Source: CAWJPW01 sp963844845 (GTDB taxonomy: Bacteria > Acidobacteriota > Thermoanaerobaculia > Thermoanaerobaculales > Sulfomarinibacteraceae). Taken from it: DNA of 64,000 bases. The notes below the pieces were generated by a model. The model did no database searches. It was not told where the DNA came from and saw nothing but the letters and a program-made list of their open reading frames with translations. The stretch lies in the NCBI GenBank assembly GCA_963844845.1, contig CAWJPW010000009.1, forward strand, positions 186,001-250,000, in the 5' to 3' direction. Both the position numbers and the translations under genes were made by a program. Positions 53,758 to 62,600 of this stretch are shown here, in pieces (positions within the stretch are counted from its first letter, which is position 1; every line of letters begins with the position of its first letter).

Positions 53758-55221
53758 CTACGGAAGCACCAGCCGTCCCAGCGTCACCGTCAGCACCGTG
53801 ATCACCACCGCCGACGCCAGATTGAGCCACACGCCTTCACGGAACAGGTCCATCGTGCTTACCCGCCCGGTACCCATGACGATGGCATTCGGGGGCGTGG
53901 CCACCGGCAGCATGAAGGCGCACGAGGTGGCGACGATCGCCGGCACCATGAGGAGGTAGGGCGGCACCTTCACCGCCACCGCCAACGCCGCCATAACCGG
54001 CATGAGCAACGTTGCCGTGGCGGTGTTCGAGGTGAACTCGGTGGCGGTCGTGGCGAGCAGCGCCACCACCAGCACCGCCACTACGAGCGGAAGCCCGCCA
54101 AGCCCTTGAAGGAGTCCGGCCAACCAACCGTCCACCCCACTCGCGTGCATCGCGTCAGCGATGGCGAAGCCTCCGCCGAAGAGCAGCAGGATGCCCCACG
54201 GCACACCGTGACGGATGTCCCGCCACGTCACCAGTGCTCCGTGACGCTCGCCGCCAGCCGGGACCAGGGCTGCGAGGATAGCCGCCCCGACTGCCGGAAC
54301 CGCATCGGTCACCAGCTTGGGATCGGGAAGCAGGTTCGCCCACCCTGGCACGGACAGGGTCCCCACCTCGAACCCCGAGCGCGTGATCCAGGCCACCGCA
54401 GTGACTGCGAACAGGATGGCGGCGCGTCGCTCAGCCGGCCTCCACGGTCCCAGGGACCTCCGTTCGGCCGCCAGCTCCTCCCCCGCCAGGCCGGCGCGGG
54501 CCAACCCTCGGCCCAGACGCAGCGCCGCCACCGGGAGCAGAATGAGCAGCAGCGGCACCGAGAACAGCATCCAGCCACCGAAGGTAAGCGCCGGCAGCCC
54601 CGGCACGAGGCTGGTCGCCATGCCCGCGAGCACGAGGTTGGGCGGGGTACCGATGAGAGTGCCGATGCCGCCCAAGGAAGCGCCGTACGCCACTGCCAGG
54701 AACAGCCGCGTACCCGCGCGATCGTCCTCGAGGCGCCGGGCCACTCCGTCGGCGATGGGAAGCATCATCAGCGCGGTGGCGGTGTTTGAGAGCCACATGG
54801 AGAGTGCCGCGGTCACCAGCAGGAAACCCCACACGAGCCGCCGCGGCGAGCCCCCCAGGGTGCTCAGGGTGGCGAGAGCGAGACGCCGGTGCAGGCCGGA
54901 GCGTTCCACCGCGAGGGCGAGGATGAAGCCGCCCAGGAAGAGGAAGATGATCTGGTCGGTGTAGTTGGGGGCCACCGCCCGCACCGACCGCACTCCCATG
55001 AGAGGCAGCAGCACAAGCGGGAGCATCGAGGTCACTGCCAGCGGGGCCGGTGCGGTCACCCACCACACCGCCATCCAGGCCACCATGGCGAGGGTCCGCT
55101 GACCGGCGACGCCCAGGGACGGCGCCGGCACGAGCACGATGAGGACGAACAGCGCCGGCCCGAACCACAGCCCGATCCGTTCTCGTGCCCCCAGCTCCTC
55201 CTGAGAATCCCCTTCCTGCAT
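53758..55221 (-). CDS. DASS-family (SLC13-type) anion symporter
   Basis: A 487-residue sodium-coupled carrier for dicarboxylates, citrate or sulfate. Both SNT substrate motifs are present: SNTATALMMLPI near 158 and TSNTATATLLMPV near 415. GTLIGTPPNLVLAG and the closing ATPPNAIVMGTGRVS are also family signatures. About eleven membrane segments. Substrate not decided by sequence. It stands alone between mqnA and the alkyltransferase-like gene. Confidence 0.9.
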   Translation of the reverse strand: MQEGDSQEELGARERIGLWFGPALFVLIVLVPAPSLGVAGQRTLAMVAWMAVWWVTAPAPLAVTSMLPLVLLPLMGVRSVRAVAPNYTDQIIFLFLGGFILALAVERSGLHRRLALATLSTLGGSPRRLVWGFLLVTAALSMWLSNTATALMMLPIADGVARRLEDDRAGTRLFLAVAYGASLGGIGTLIGTPPNLVLAGMATSLVPGLPALTFGGWMLFSVPLLLILLPVAALRLGRGLARAGLAGEELAAERRSLGPWRPAERRAAILFAVTAVAWITRSGFEVGTLSVPGWANLLPDPKLVTDAVPAVGAAILAALVPAGGERHGALVTWRDIRHGVPWGILLLFGGGFAIADAMHASGVDGWLAGLLQGLGGLPLVVAVLVVALLATTATEFTSNTATATLLMPVMAALAVAVKVPPYLLMVPAIVATSCAFMLPVATPPNAIVMGTGRVSTMDLFREGVWLNLASAVVITVLTVTLGRLVLP

Positions 55222-55280
55222 CTCGCTCTCGAGTGTACATCAGCCCGGTTGGCACCTCATGCTGAGCCGTGGGAGGCCGG

Positions 55281-55652
55281 TCACGCAGAAGGCGGTGTCC
55301 ACCGATACCGATTCAGGTCCAGCGTTCCGTCGGCGCCAAACTCGATGCCCTCACCCTCGAGGAGGGCGCGCTGGAAGCCCCGGGGCATGTCCGGCAGGCG
55401 CTCGGTGGAGCAGCCACCGGCCGCGTTCACCACTCGCTGCCAGGGCACACCCTCGGGGCAGCGGTGGAGCATCCAGCCCACCGCCACGGGCGACAGGCGG
55501 CTGCGCAGGAGGTGGGAGATCTGGCCGTAGGTCATCACCCGGCCGGAGGGGATCCGGCGGACCAGCGCCAGGACCTCGTCGCGAGCCGAGGCCGGCCTGC
55601 CCTCCACATCACCGTGGAGGCGCCGGTGACCTGACGGAGGGCGCGACGGCAT
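55281..55652 (-). CDS. Alkyltransferase-like protein (ATL)
   Basis: A 123-residue relative of O6-methylguanine-DNA methyltransferase. The active-site PCHRV is PWQRV here (VPWQRVVNAAGG), so the methyl-accepting cysteine is a tryptophan and the protein cannot repair directly. ATL proteins bind alkylated guanine and pass it to nucleotide excision repair. RIPSGRVMTYGQISHLL is the conserved DNA-binding segment. The ATG at 55652 follows GGTGG. Confidence 0.88.
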   Translation of the reverse strand: MPSRPPSGHRRLHGDVEGRPASARDEVLALVRRIPSGRVMTYGQISHLLRSRLSPVAVGWMLHRCPEGVPWQRVVNAAGGCSTERLPDMPRGFQRALLEGEGIEFGADGTLDLNRYRWTPPSA

Positions 55653-55689
55653 GACGCCACCGTAGCACGAGCGGCACGCGACGATCGCG

Positions 55690-55695
55690 TACAAT
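55690..55695 (+). promoter_or_regulatory. -10 box placing the recD2 start codon at +1
   Basis: TACAAT lies seven bases before the GTG start, which has no ribosome site, so recD2 may be read from a leaderless message. No good -35 box is seen. Confidence 0.4.
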
Positions 55696-55701
55696 CCCGC
55701 C

Positions 55702-57903
55702 GTGCAGCAGCATGCCCCGCCCGGTGCCAGCGACCACCGGCCGGACGTCGTCGAGGGTACGGTGGCACACACCGTGTTCAGCAACGACGAGAACGGCTGG
55801 AGCGTGGTGCGGGTGGATACCGACCGCGGCCCGGTTACCGCGGTGGGCCTCCTGTTGGGAGTCCGCCACGGCGATCGCCTGCGGCTGTCCGGGCGCTGGA
55901 CGGTTCATCCCCGTTTCGGCGAGCAGTTCGAGGTGAGCTCCTACCTGGAGGTACAACCCTCGACGCTTGACGGAATCCGCAGGTTCCTCGGCGCCGGCCG
56001 CATCAAGGGCATCGGAGCGGGGTATGCAACCCGCCTCGTGGAGCACTTCGGACTGCAATCACTCGAGGTCATCGAGCACGAGCCCGAGCGCCTGCTCGAA
56101 GTGCCGGGGATCGGGCAGCGGCGGGCGGCGCAGATTCGCGAGGGTTGGCAGGAGCACCACGGGGTTCAGCAGGTCATGGTCTTCCTCCAGTCCCACGACG
56201 TCCCACCGGCCCTCGCCATGCGGATATGGAACCGCTATGGCGCCACCGCCGTCCAGGTGGTGCGCGACAACCCCTACCGCCTCGCCGAGGAGATCTCCGG
56301 AGTCGGCTTCCTCACCGCCGATCGCATCGCCCGGGGGCTCGGGATGCCGCTGGATGCCCCCGAACGCCTCGAGGCCGGGATCGTCTACACCCTCGCGCGC
56401 GCCGCCGAGGACGGTCACGTCCACCTCCCCCGCACCGACCTCATGGGCTGGGCTGCCCGACTCCTCGAGTCGGATGCCGACGACCTGGAGACCCCCCTCG
56501 AGCGGCTCCTCGCGCGCGGCCGCGTCGTCGTCGAGCGCTGGCCGGACGGCGACTCGGTGTTCCCCCCCGCACTCCACACCACCGAGTGGCAGGTGGCGGC
56601 CCACGTGCGCGAGCTGCTCGACAGCGGCGCCCCGGATCTCGAGCTCGAGGTCGGCCGCGCTGTGGCCTGGTACGAGTCGCGAGCAGGAATCGAGCTCGCC
56701 CCGGAGCAGCGCCACGCCCTGGAGAGCGCGCTGAGTGCGCCTCTGGTGGTGATCACGGGTGGACCCGGTACCGGGAAGACCACCCTGATTCGCGGCCTCG
56801 TACAGATCGCCAAGCGGAAGAGCCTCATACCGCTCCTGGCAGCGCCTACCGGCCGCGCGGCCAAGCGGCTCGAGGAAACCACCGGCATCGCCGCCCGCAC
56901 CATCCACCGCTTGCTGGAGTTCAACCCGGCCACCGGCACCTTCACTCGCAACCGCCACTTCCCCCTCGAGGCCGACATCGTGGTGGTGGATGAGGCGTCC
57001 ATGGTGGACGTGGAGCTGGCGGCGGCACTGCTCGAGGCCATCCCCGCGGGTACCCGACTCGTTGTGGTCGGTGATGCCGACCAGCTCCCCTCGGTTGGGC
57101 CGGGCGCGGTCCTCGGAGATATCATCAGGTCGGGAGCAGTGCCGGTGATCCGCCTGCGCCACGTCTTCCGCCAGGCGCAGCAGAGCCTCATCATCATCAA
57201 CGCCCACCGCGTCAACCGCGGCGAGCTGCCGGAAGAGGCCAGAGGTGATGAGCTCGCCGACTACTACTTCGTCGCCCGCGATGCCCCGGAGAGCGCCGCC
57301 GACACGATCGTCGAGCTGGTCGCTCGCCGCATCCCGGAGCGCTTCGGGTTGCACCCACTGGACGACGTTCAGGTGCTCACGCCGATGCACCGGGGCGAGC
57401 TCGGCGTCGCCAGCCTCAACGCCCGCCTCCAGGAGGCCCTCAACCCGGCGGGGGAGGAGGTCCAGGTCGGGGCACGAACCTACCGCCTCGGCGACAAGGT
57501 CATGCAGCTGCGCAACAACTACGACCTCGACGTGTACAACGGGGACCTCGGCCGGATCATGGCCGTCGACCCGGAGGAGCGCCAGGTAGTGGTGAGCTTC
57601 GACGGGCGGGCGGTGGCGGTTCCGGTGGAGTCGTTGGACGACCTCAGCGTGGCCTACGCGTGCACCATCCACAAGTCGCAGGGCAGCGAGTACCCGGCGG
57701 TGGTGGTCGTGCTCCACCACCAGCACCACATCATGCTGCAGCGAAACCTGCTCTACACCGCGCTCACCCGCGCCCGCAGGCTCGTGGTGGTGGTCGGCAG
57801 CCGCCGCGCCCTCGCCCGCGCAGTGCGCAATGCCACCGTAAGGCGCCGCCACACCCGCCTTGCCGAGCGCCTCCAGACCGACGATCCCGTCCCGCTGGCA
57901 TAG
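55702..57903 (+). CDS. recD2: RecD2-type ATP-dependent DNA helicase
   Basis: A 733-residue superfamily 1B 5'-to-3' helicase acting outside RecBCD. An N-terminal OB-like domain (VEGTVAHTVFSNDENGWSVV) and helix-hairpin-helix region (about 85-150) identify RecD2 rather than RecD. The motor has GGPGTGKTT (about 353), VVVDEASMVDVELA, VGDADQLPSVGPG, and the last motif YACTIHKSQGSEYP. The GTG start fits the family N-terminus. Likely handles replication forks and repair. Confidence 0.92.
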   Translation: MQQHAPPGASDHRPDVVEGTVAHTVFSNDENGWSVVRVDTDRGPVTAVGLLLGVRHGDRLRLSGRWTVHPRFGEQFEVSSYLEVQPSTLDGIRRFLGAGRIKGIGAGYATRLVEHFGLQSLEVIEHEPERLLEVPGIGQRRAAQIREGWQEHHGVQQVMVFLQSHDVPPALAMRIWNRYGATAVQVVRDNPYRLAEEISGVGFLTADRIARGLGMPLDAPERLEAGIVYTLARAAEDGHVHLPRTDLMGWAARLLESDADDLETPLERLLARGRVVVERWPDGDSVFPPALHTTEWQVAAHVRELLDSGAPDLELEVGRAVAWYESRAGIELAPEQRHALESALSAPLVVITGGPGTGKTTLIRGLVQIAKRKSLIPLLAAPTGRAAKRLEETTGIAARTIHRLLEFNPATGTFTRNRHFPLEADIVVVDEASMVDVELAAALLEAIPAGTRLVVVGDADQLPSVGPGAVLGDIIRSGAVPVIRLRHVFRQAQQSLIIINAHRVNRGELPEEARGDELADYYFVARDAPESAADTIVELVARRIPERFGLHPLDDVQVLTPMHRGELGVASLNARLQEALNPAGEEVQVGARTYRLGDKVMQLRNNYDLDVYNGDLGRIMAVDPEERQVVVSFDGRAVAVPVESLDDLSVAYACTIHKSQGSEYPAVVVVLHHQHHIMLQRNLLYTALTRARRLVVVVGSRRALARAVRNATVRRRHTRLAERLQTDDPVPLA

Positions 57904-58437
57904 CCGGCGTCGACTGGCTGTGTCGATGTCCTGCCGCCGGAGCACGCCGGCCGCTTCGCGGCCTTTCGGCCACTCGGTCAGACCCCGAGCGCACGCAAGC
58001 GTGCGCCGGGCGCCTCCCTCGCAGCCGGCCGCGGCTCCGCCGCGACGGCGTGCCCCGGCGGCGCGACTCCTGCCGTTGCAGCTCGCCATGGAAGCGTCTG
58101 CCGCCTTCGGCGGCTGGGCCGCGGCTACGCCGCGTCCCGGGGAGCGGCTCCTGCGGCTTCTGCTGCGGCCCGCGATGCGGCGCCCCCTGAGTCGGCTACG
58201 CCGCCCCAGAGAGCACCACCTCGCGGCCCTCGCGACGAAGCCGCCCGCCACTCCGCTTCACGACGCAGTGTCCCACCCACCCACCCGGTGCCATCGCCTG
58301 CGGCGACGGTGGACTGGACATGGGATTGATGGGTTCTCCGGGCACGCCGGCCGTGGCTCCGCCACGGCGGCGTGCCCTGACGCCGTCACCGCCTCGGATA
58401 CGGTGTGCTGCTGCGGCGATGAACCCATGCCAATGTA

Positions 58438-58458
58438 GGCGCGCGACTTTCGCGCGCC
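58438..58458. repeat. Perfect 9-bp inverted repeat
   Basis: GGCGCGCGA, loop CTT, TCGCGCGCC. A very stable hairpin without a following T-run, so not a classic terminator. Confidence 0.6.
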
Positions 58459-58564
58459 ACCCTTCGCGTTGCTGCGGAGTACCTCGTACAACTGAATCGC
58501 GCCCAGTCAGCGGAGGAAGCCCACCACCGCCCCAAAGCACAGGTCCTCCGGCGGGCGTGCCGTC

Positions 58565-58620
58565 CTTGACGTCTTCCCTGGAGCGCTCTCCCTTGCGGTG
58601 CGTTGGCGGGAAACGTCAAG
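58565..58620. repeat. Long inverted repeat in the gene-free region
   Basis: CTTGACGTCTTCCC (58565-58578) pairs with GGGAAACGTCAAG (58608-58620) across a 29-base loop. GCCGT before and ACGGC after extend it. Confidence 0.5.
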
Positions 58621-58689
58621 GGGGCTCCCACGGCCCTTGGCATTCGGAGCAGTCGCCCCGAACAACCAGGCAGGCGACTCGGCGCAGGG

Positions 58690-58742
58690 CGCGAAGGGGA
58701 CTATGTTGCCGTCAGGCGCCTTCTGCCGTCGCCCCCTTCGCG
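58690..58742. repeat. Perfect 10-bp inverted repeat with structured loop
   Basis: CGCGAAGGGG (58690-58699) and CCCCTTCGCG (58733-58742) enclose two copies of TGCCGTC as a direct repeat. Confidence 0.55.
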
Positions 58743-58753
58743 AACGCGCCGAC

Positions 58754-58776
58754 GGGCGGCGGCCCAGCCGCCGCCC
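58754..58776. repeat. Perfect 10-bp inverted repeat
   Basis: GGGCGGCGGC, loop CCA, GCCGCCGCCC. Confidence 0.55.
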
Positions 58777-58900
58777 GGGCGCCGGTGCCCGCAGCACCCC
58801 CAAGCCACCATTGCCATGGCCCCCGCCGAAGCCTTCCCGAACCCGCCCGGGAGCACCCGCCATCGCCCCACCATCCGCGGAGCGCAACGGACTGCGTTCG

Positions 58901-59488
58901 TCACCTTGCGCGGGGAACCACTACCCCCGTCACCGCACAGCGCAGGCCCTCGTTCGTCTGCTCAAAGGGCAGCGCGACCAGGCGGCGGGCCAGCGGGTCG
59001 ATGGTTACCTGCACCGAGGCCAGCATGTCGGGACGGCGCACCTCCTCACCAATCACCAAATGCCTGATCATGGTGAGAGCGTCGTCCAACGCCAGGATGC
59101 CGCCGCGCACCGCCTCGTGCGGCACCTCGGCCGCAGCTGCGGCTGCAGCGCCCAGGGCCCGCGCCAACCGGGTGAGGGAGGCGAGGGGGAGATCGAAGGC
59201 GGGGATCACGAAGGTCCGCCTAGTGCGCGCATCCTGGCTCTGCCGCCCGCCGGCAGTGATGCGGGCCCGCACCGTCACGTCCGCCTCCACCCGCCAGCCC
59301 GGCCGCCACACGGCGGTCTGCCGGCCAGGGGCCGGCAGCAGTGCGCTGCACTCCACCGTCTCCAGTCCCGCACCGCCGAGCACCTGTCCGGCGCCGCAGT
59401 GGTCGCACACGAAGAGAATGTCGAACGGCTCACCGCGCATAGCAGAGCCGCACGAGGGGCAGTCCAGCCGCAGCAGCTGCAGGGTCAT
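58901..59488 (-). CDS. Zinc-ribbon protein, last gene of the SPFH operon
   Basis: A 195-residue soluble protein, not matched to a named family. It begins with a zinc ribbon (LDCPSCGSAM...FVCDHCGAG), followed by a beta-rich domain and a helical alanine-rich segment. The ATG at 59488 overlaps the upstream stop by four bases. It shares the zinc-ribbon opening with the two larger membrane proteins of this operon, suggesting a common complex. Confidence 0.7.
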   Translation of the reverse strand: MTLQLLRLDCPSCGSAMRGEPFDILFVCDHCGAGQVLGGAGLETVECSALLPAPGRQTAVWRPGWRVEADVTVRARITAGGRQSQDARTRRTFVIPAFDLPLASLTRLARALGAAAAAAAEVPHEAVRGGILALDDALTMIRHLVIGEEVRRPDMLASVQVTIDPLARRLVALPFEQTNEGLRCAVTGVVVPRAR

Positions 59489-60537
59489 CGGAAGCCCTTC
59501 GTCACCGCTTTCACGGCACCGGCGAGGCTGGCATCCGAGGCCACCGTGCAGCCGGACCCTTCCTCGACGACGCCGCCCCGCCGGAACTGTCGGTAGCCCC
59601 AACCCACAAGGCCCGCCATGGCGAGCCCGAGGGCGGCGAGCGCGGCGAAGCCGTTGTTCGAGTCGAGCACCGAGCCGAGATGCTGGAGAACGGTGGTACC
59701 GATGAAGCAGGCACCGGCCGAAGCGGCGACGAGCGTGCACGCGCGATAGAGGTGGTTCCCGGGAGCCTTGCCATAAGCCAGCGTGCCGTCCTCGGCGTCG
59801 ATGAGCGCCTGGTAGGTCCGCCCCTGGAAGCTGTACCGAAAGACCCACAGGGGGTAGTACACAACCGAGATCCGCCGCCGCGCCACCGTCAGCCACGAGA
59901 ACGTCGTGTGGTCGAGCGTCGTGGTGCGCTCACACTCGGCCACCGCCTCGCCCGTGATCTGCTCGGCGCTTTCAGCGGGCGCCCGGCTGGGACGAAACAC
60001 CATGCCGCGCCGGCGCAGGACCTCCTCGTCCAGCGGCACCACCTGGTCCCCTGCGAGGTTGACACGGCCCACTCCGAACTCGGCCATCTCCGCCGCCGGG
60101 ACGGTACGATCGAGCGGCCGCTCCACCTGCAGCTCCTTGGGCTCCTCCACCCACACGTACTTGTTGCCGCGCTTGACACGGCGACGCTCGATTCCGAGCA
60201 CCCAGCCGACCACGTCGAGGCGCGCCCGCACGAAGGGGAACCAGGCCAGGAAAGCCTCTTCGAAGCGCGCATCCCGTTTGAGGGCCGGCTCCTTCCGGAT
60301 ACCCTTGGCGAACCATCCGCGCACTGCCCGGCTTGCCGCCACGCGGTCGACACGGTCGAGGACCATGAGCCGTCCAACTCCCCGCTCACCGAGAACGACC
60401 AGCGGGGTCTCGCAGTAGCGACAGAGTACGTTGGTCCAGCCCTCCTGCACGTCGATCGTCCCGCCGCAGGATGGACAGCTAAGGCCCGTGACGACCCTCG
60501 GCGGGGCCGCTCCCCCAATAACCTCCACCGCGGTCAC
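59485..60537 (-). CDS. Zinc-ribbon membrane protein (YdjG-like)
   Basis: A 350-residue protein with an N-terminal zinc ribbon (LSCPSCGGTID...VLCRYCETPLV), a large middle domain of beta strands and helices (about 70-265) with YYPLWVFRYSFQGRTYQALI, and two membrane helices near the C-terminus (about 275-330). The same plan, with YHLPLYKVSYSWRGRTYTA, is seen in the gene at 60753, so the two are paralogues. The GTG at 60537 has GGAGG six bases upstream. Similar proteins in Bacillus (YdjG) recruit PspA-type partners to the membrane. Confidence 0.72.
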   Translation of the reverse strand: MTAVEVIGGAAPPRVVTGLSCPSCGGTIDVQEGWTNVLCRYCETPLVVLGERGVGRLMVLDRVDRVAASRAVRGWFAKGIRKEPALKRDARFEEAFLAWFPFVRARLDVVGWVLGIERRRVKRGNKYVWVEEPKELQVERPLDRTVPAAEMAEFGVGRVNLAGDQVVPLDEEVLRRRGMVFRPSRAPAESAEQITGEAVAECERTTTLDHTTFSWLTVARRRISVVYYPLWVFRYSFQGRTYQALIDAEDGTLAYGKAPGNHLYRACTLVAASAGACFIGTTVLQHLGSVLDSNNGFAALAALGLAMAGLVGWGYRQFRRGGVVEEGSGCTVASDASLAGAVKAVTKGFR

Positions 60538-60746
60538 GGAGTGCCTCCGGAGAACGGAGACACCAGCAGCTCCTCCGCCCACACCCTGCTCATCAGAGTG
60601 CTCCGTACTGCGAGGCCCACCGAACGACCAACCTCGGTAACATCTCCTCTCTCCACGATGCCGGGACGCGAGCTCCCCGCCGCCTCATCCTCCCCCACCG
60701 TCTGGGTAACCGAGGCCGCAAAGCATCTCCCGTCCTCCCTCAACAC
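60534..60746 (-). CDS. Possible small protein between the two zinc-ribbon membrane genes
   Basis: A 70-codon frame starting at GTG 60746 fills the gap almost exactly, and its TGA overlaps the next gene's GTG (GTGA), the overlap style used throughout this operon. GRSVGLAVRSTLMSRVWAEE could be an amphipathic helix. Third-position GC is lower than in neighbours, and there is no known family, so it may be chance. Confidence 0.35.
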   Translation of the reverse strand: MLREDGRCFAASVTQTVGEDEAAGSSRPGIVERGDVTEVGRSVGLAVRSTLMSRVWAEELLVSPFSGGTP

Positions 60747-60752
60747 CTCACC

Positions 60753-61496
60753 TCACACCTTCCTCGTAACCCACCAGGCGAGGCCCATGAGGGGCACCGC
60801 CGACACGAGGTACACCAGAGCTTTGAGGACAATGCTGCCGATGACGAGACCCTCGAGGCCGAAGACAGCCAACGCCAGACCGGCAACCAGGACGTACGGG
60901 GCCTCTGCCTTGGACGGGAAGTCCGCAGGATAGACGCGTCCCGACACACCGTCCACCGCCGCGGTGTAGGTCCGTCCCCGCCAGCTGTACGAGACCTTGT
61001 ACAGGGGGAGATGGTAGAGCACCGTGCGCCGCACTCTGACCTGCGCCTCTCGCTGCTCGAGCCACTGCCGAGCGGTGGCCAAGGGCACTTCTGGCTCGCC
61101 CAACGGCCCGGGAAGCTGAGCGCCCGGCGGCGCCGCTTCGCCAGCCGGCAGTGCCAGCCCGTGCAGCCCCTGGAGGGTCGAGGGCGCGGCGGGCATCAGC
61201 ACCGTCCGCTCACGTCTCTCCTCCCCCACGGTGAAACCCCAGAACGGAAACATCACCAGCGCCGGATCGCCCACCTTCGCCTCGCGATCGAGCCCGGCCA
61301 CGGTGTCATCGCTGGCCAGGAACCGGCGCAGGTGGGCGGCCACCTCACCGGGCGAGACGGTCGGCAGCAGCGCCTCCCGGAAGAGCACGCCCTCGGGGTC
61401 CACGACCAGCGCAGTCGAGCAGAACGAGCACTGCAACAACCGCGCGTCGGCGGGGACCGAGAGGCTCGCGCCACACTGGGTGCAGCGCACCTCCAC
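60753..61496 (-). CDS. Zinc-ribbon membrane protein
   Basis: A 247-residue protein. The zinc ribbon (VRCTQCGASL...LQCSFCSTAL) opens it, a mixed domain follows (about 30-185), and two hydrophobic helices (about 200-243) end it. YHLPLYKVSYSWRGRTYTAA matches the larger paralogue. The GTG at 61496 lies 3 bases from the SPFH gene stop, with GGGGGA upstream. Confidence 0.72.
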   Translation of the reverse strand: MEVRCTQCGASLSVPADARLLQCSFCSTALVVDPEGVLFREALLPTVSPGEVAAHLRRFLASDDTVAGLDREAKVGDPALVMFPFWGFTVGEERRERTVLMPAAPSTLQGLHGLALPAGEAAPPGAQLPGPLGEPEVPLATARQWLEQREAQVRVRRTVLYHLPLYKVSYSWRGRTYTAAVDGVSGRVYPADFPSKAEAPYVLVAGLALAVFGLEGLVIGSIVLKALVYLVSAVPLMGLAWWVTRKV

Positions 61497-61499
61497 GCT

Positions 61500-62600
61500 C
61501 TAGTCCCCCAGCTTCGTCCCACAGTCGGGGCAGAACTTGGCCCCTTCGGGCATCGCCTTGCCACACCCGGGACACGCCGGTGCGCCGAGACCGTTGCCGC
61601 ACTCCGGACAAAACTTGGCGCCCGCTGGGACCGGCTTGCCGCACCCGGGACAGAAATGCCCGCTCGGCGCCGCGGCCCCGCCGCCGCCCGCTGCGGCAGC
61701 CGCCGCGCCGCCCTGCGGACTCCCGCCGCTGGGCTGCTGCGCCTGCTGCATCGCCTGGGAGATCATCCCCGGCATCATCGCACCGAAGCCCGCCCCGAGC
61801 CCCAGGCCCATGCCGGCGCCGGCAGCCCCGCCCTCGCCACCACCGCCCTGAGCGGCTTCCTGGACCGCCTGGGCGGATTTGAACTGCATGTACGTCGACA
61901 TGTTGCCGATGGCACCCATGGCGGCGCGCTCGTCCATCTTCTGCAACACCTCGTCCGGCGGGGTGATGGAGTTGATGTAAAAGTCGGTGAGGTCGACGCC
62001 GTACTTGGTGAAATCCTCCGCCAGACGAGCCCGTGCCGCGGCGCCCAACTCGTCGTAGTACCGGGCGAGGTCGAAGATCGTCTTGAGCGTCTCGCCGAGC
62101 AGGTCGTTGAGCCGTGACACGATGACGTCCCGATAGAAGTCCTTGAGCCGCTCGGTGTCGAACAGCCCCTGGGAGCCCACCACGGTGTTGACGAAGAGCT
62201 GGGTGTCGGCAATGCGGTAGGCATAGTTGCCGAACGCCCGCAGACGCACCATTCCCAGCTCGGCATCGCGGAAGACGACGGGTTCGCGCGTGCCCCACTT
62301 CTGGTCGAGAAACGTCCGCTTGTTCACGAAAACCACCGCCACCCGGAAGGGACTGGTGCCCCCGAACGGCAGCGAAAGGGCCTTGGTCAGCAGAGGAACG
62401 TTCTGGGTTACCAGGGTGTGGCGGCCGGGACCGAACACGTCCAGGGCACGGCCGTCGCGGTAGAGCACCGCTTCCTGCGCCTCCTGGACAACCAGCTGCG
62501 CTCCCATCTTGATGTCCGCGCTGCCCTCCTGTGGGAAGCGGAACACCATTTCTTCGCCGGTGGGGTCGTAGTGCTCGATGACCTCAACAGTGAGTGCCAT
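61500..62600 (-). CDS. SPFH-domain protein with C-terminal double zinc ribbon (YdjI-like)
   Basis: A 366-residue SPFH/band-7-like protein. The SPFH domain (about 25-235) includes RTFLDQKWGTREPVVFRDAE and FYINSITPPDEVLQKMDERA. A Gly/Ala/Met/Gln-rich low-complexity stretch (about 250-312) leads to two zinc ribbons (FCPGCGKPV...FCPECG, ACPGCGKAM...FCPDCG). This plan matches 'virion core protein'/YdjI relatives, which form membrane scaffolds with PspA-type proteins. GGGAGG precedes the ATG; TGATG overlap with the upstream gene. Confidence 0.85.
   Translation of the reverse strand: MALTVEVIEHYDPTGEEMVFRFPQEGSADIKMGAQLVVQEAQEAVLYRDGRALDVFGPGRHTLVTQNVPLLTKALSLPFGGTSPFRVAVVFVNKRTFLDQKWGTREPVVFRDAELGMVRLRAFGNYAYRIADTQLFVNTVVGSQGLFDTERLKDFYRDVIVSRLNDLLGETLKTIFDLARYYDELGAAARARLAEDFTKYGVDLTDFYINSITPPDEVLQKMDERAAMGAIGNMSTYMQFKSAQAVQEAAQGGGGEGGAAGAGMGLGLGAGFGAMMPGMISQAMQQAQQPSGGSPQGGAAAAAAGGGGAAAPSGHFCPGCGKPVPAGAKFCPECGNGLGAPACPGCGKAMPEGAKFCPDCGTKLGD

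Larger units (their letters stand above)
57904..58900. other. 1-kb gene-free region rich in hairpins
   Basis: No convincing gene in either strand. The left part (57904-58400) has many short stem-loops with 3-5 base loops, of the types gccgCTTCGcggc, gcggCTCCgccgc and gcggCTACgccgc. The right part holds four longer inverted repeats, listed separately. Frames here lack ribosome sites and recognisable domains. It could be decayed mobile DNA or a structured noncoding RNA locus. Confidence 0.6.

Noticed and set aside
56059..58251. 730-codon minus-strand frame opposite recD2 and into the gene-free block
   Set aside because: Antisense of helicase motifs followed by repeats; no recognisable domain.
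58438..58458. Rho-independent terminator
   Set aside because: The hairpin is stable but has no T-run on either side.
58507..58887. 126-codon minus-strand frame in the gene-free region
   Set aside because: Crosses several strong inverted repeats, has no ribosome site and matches no family.
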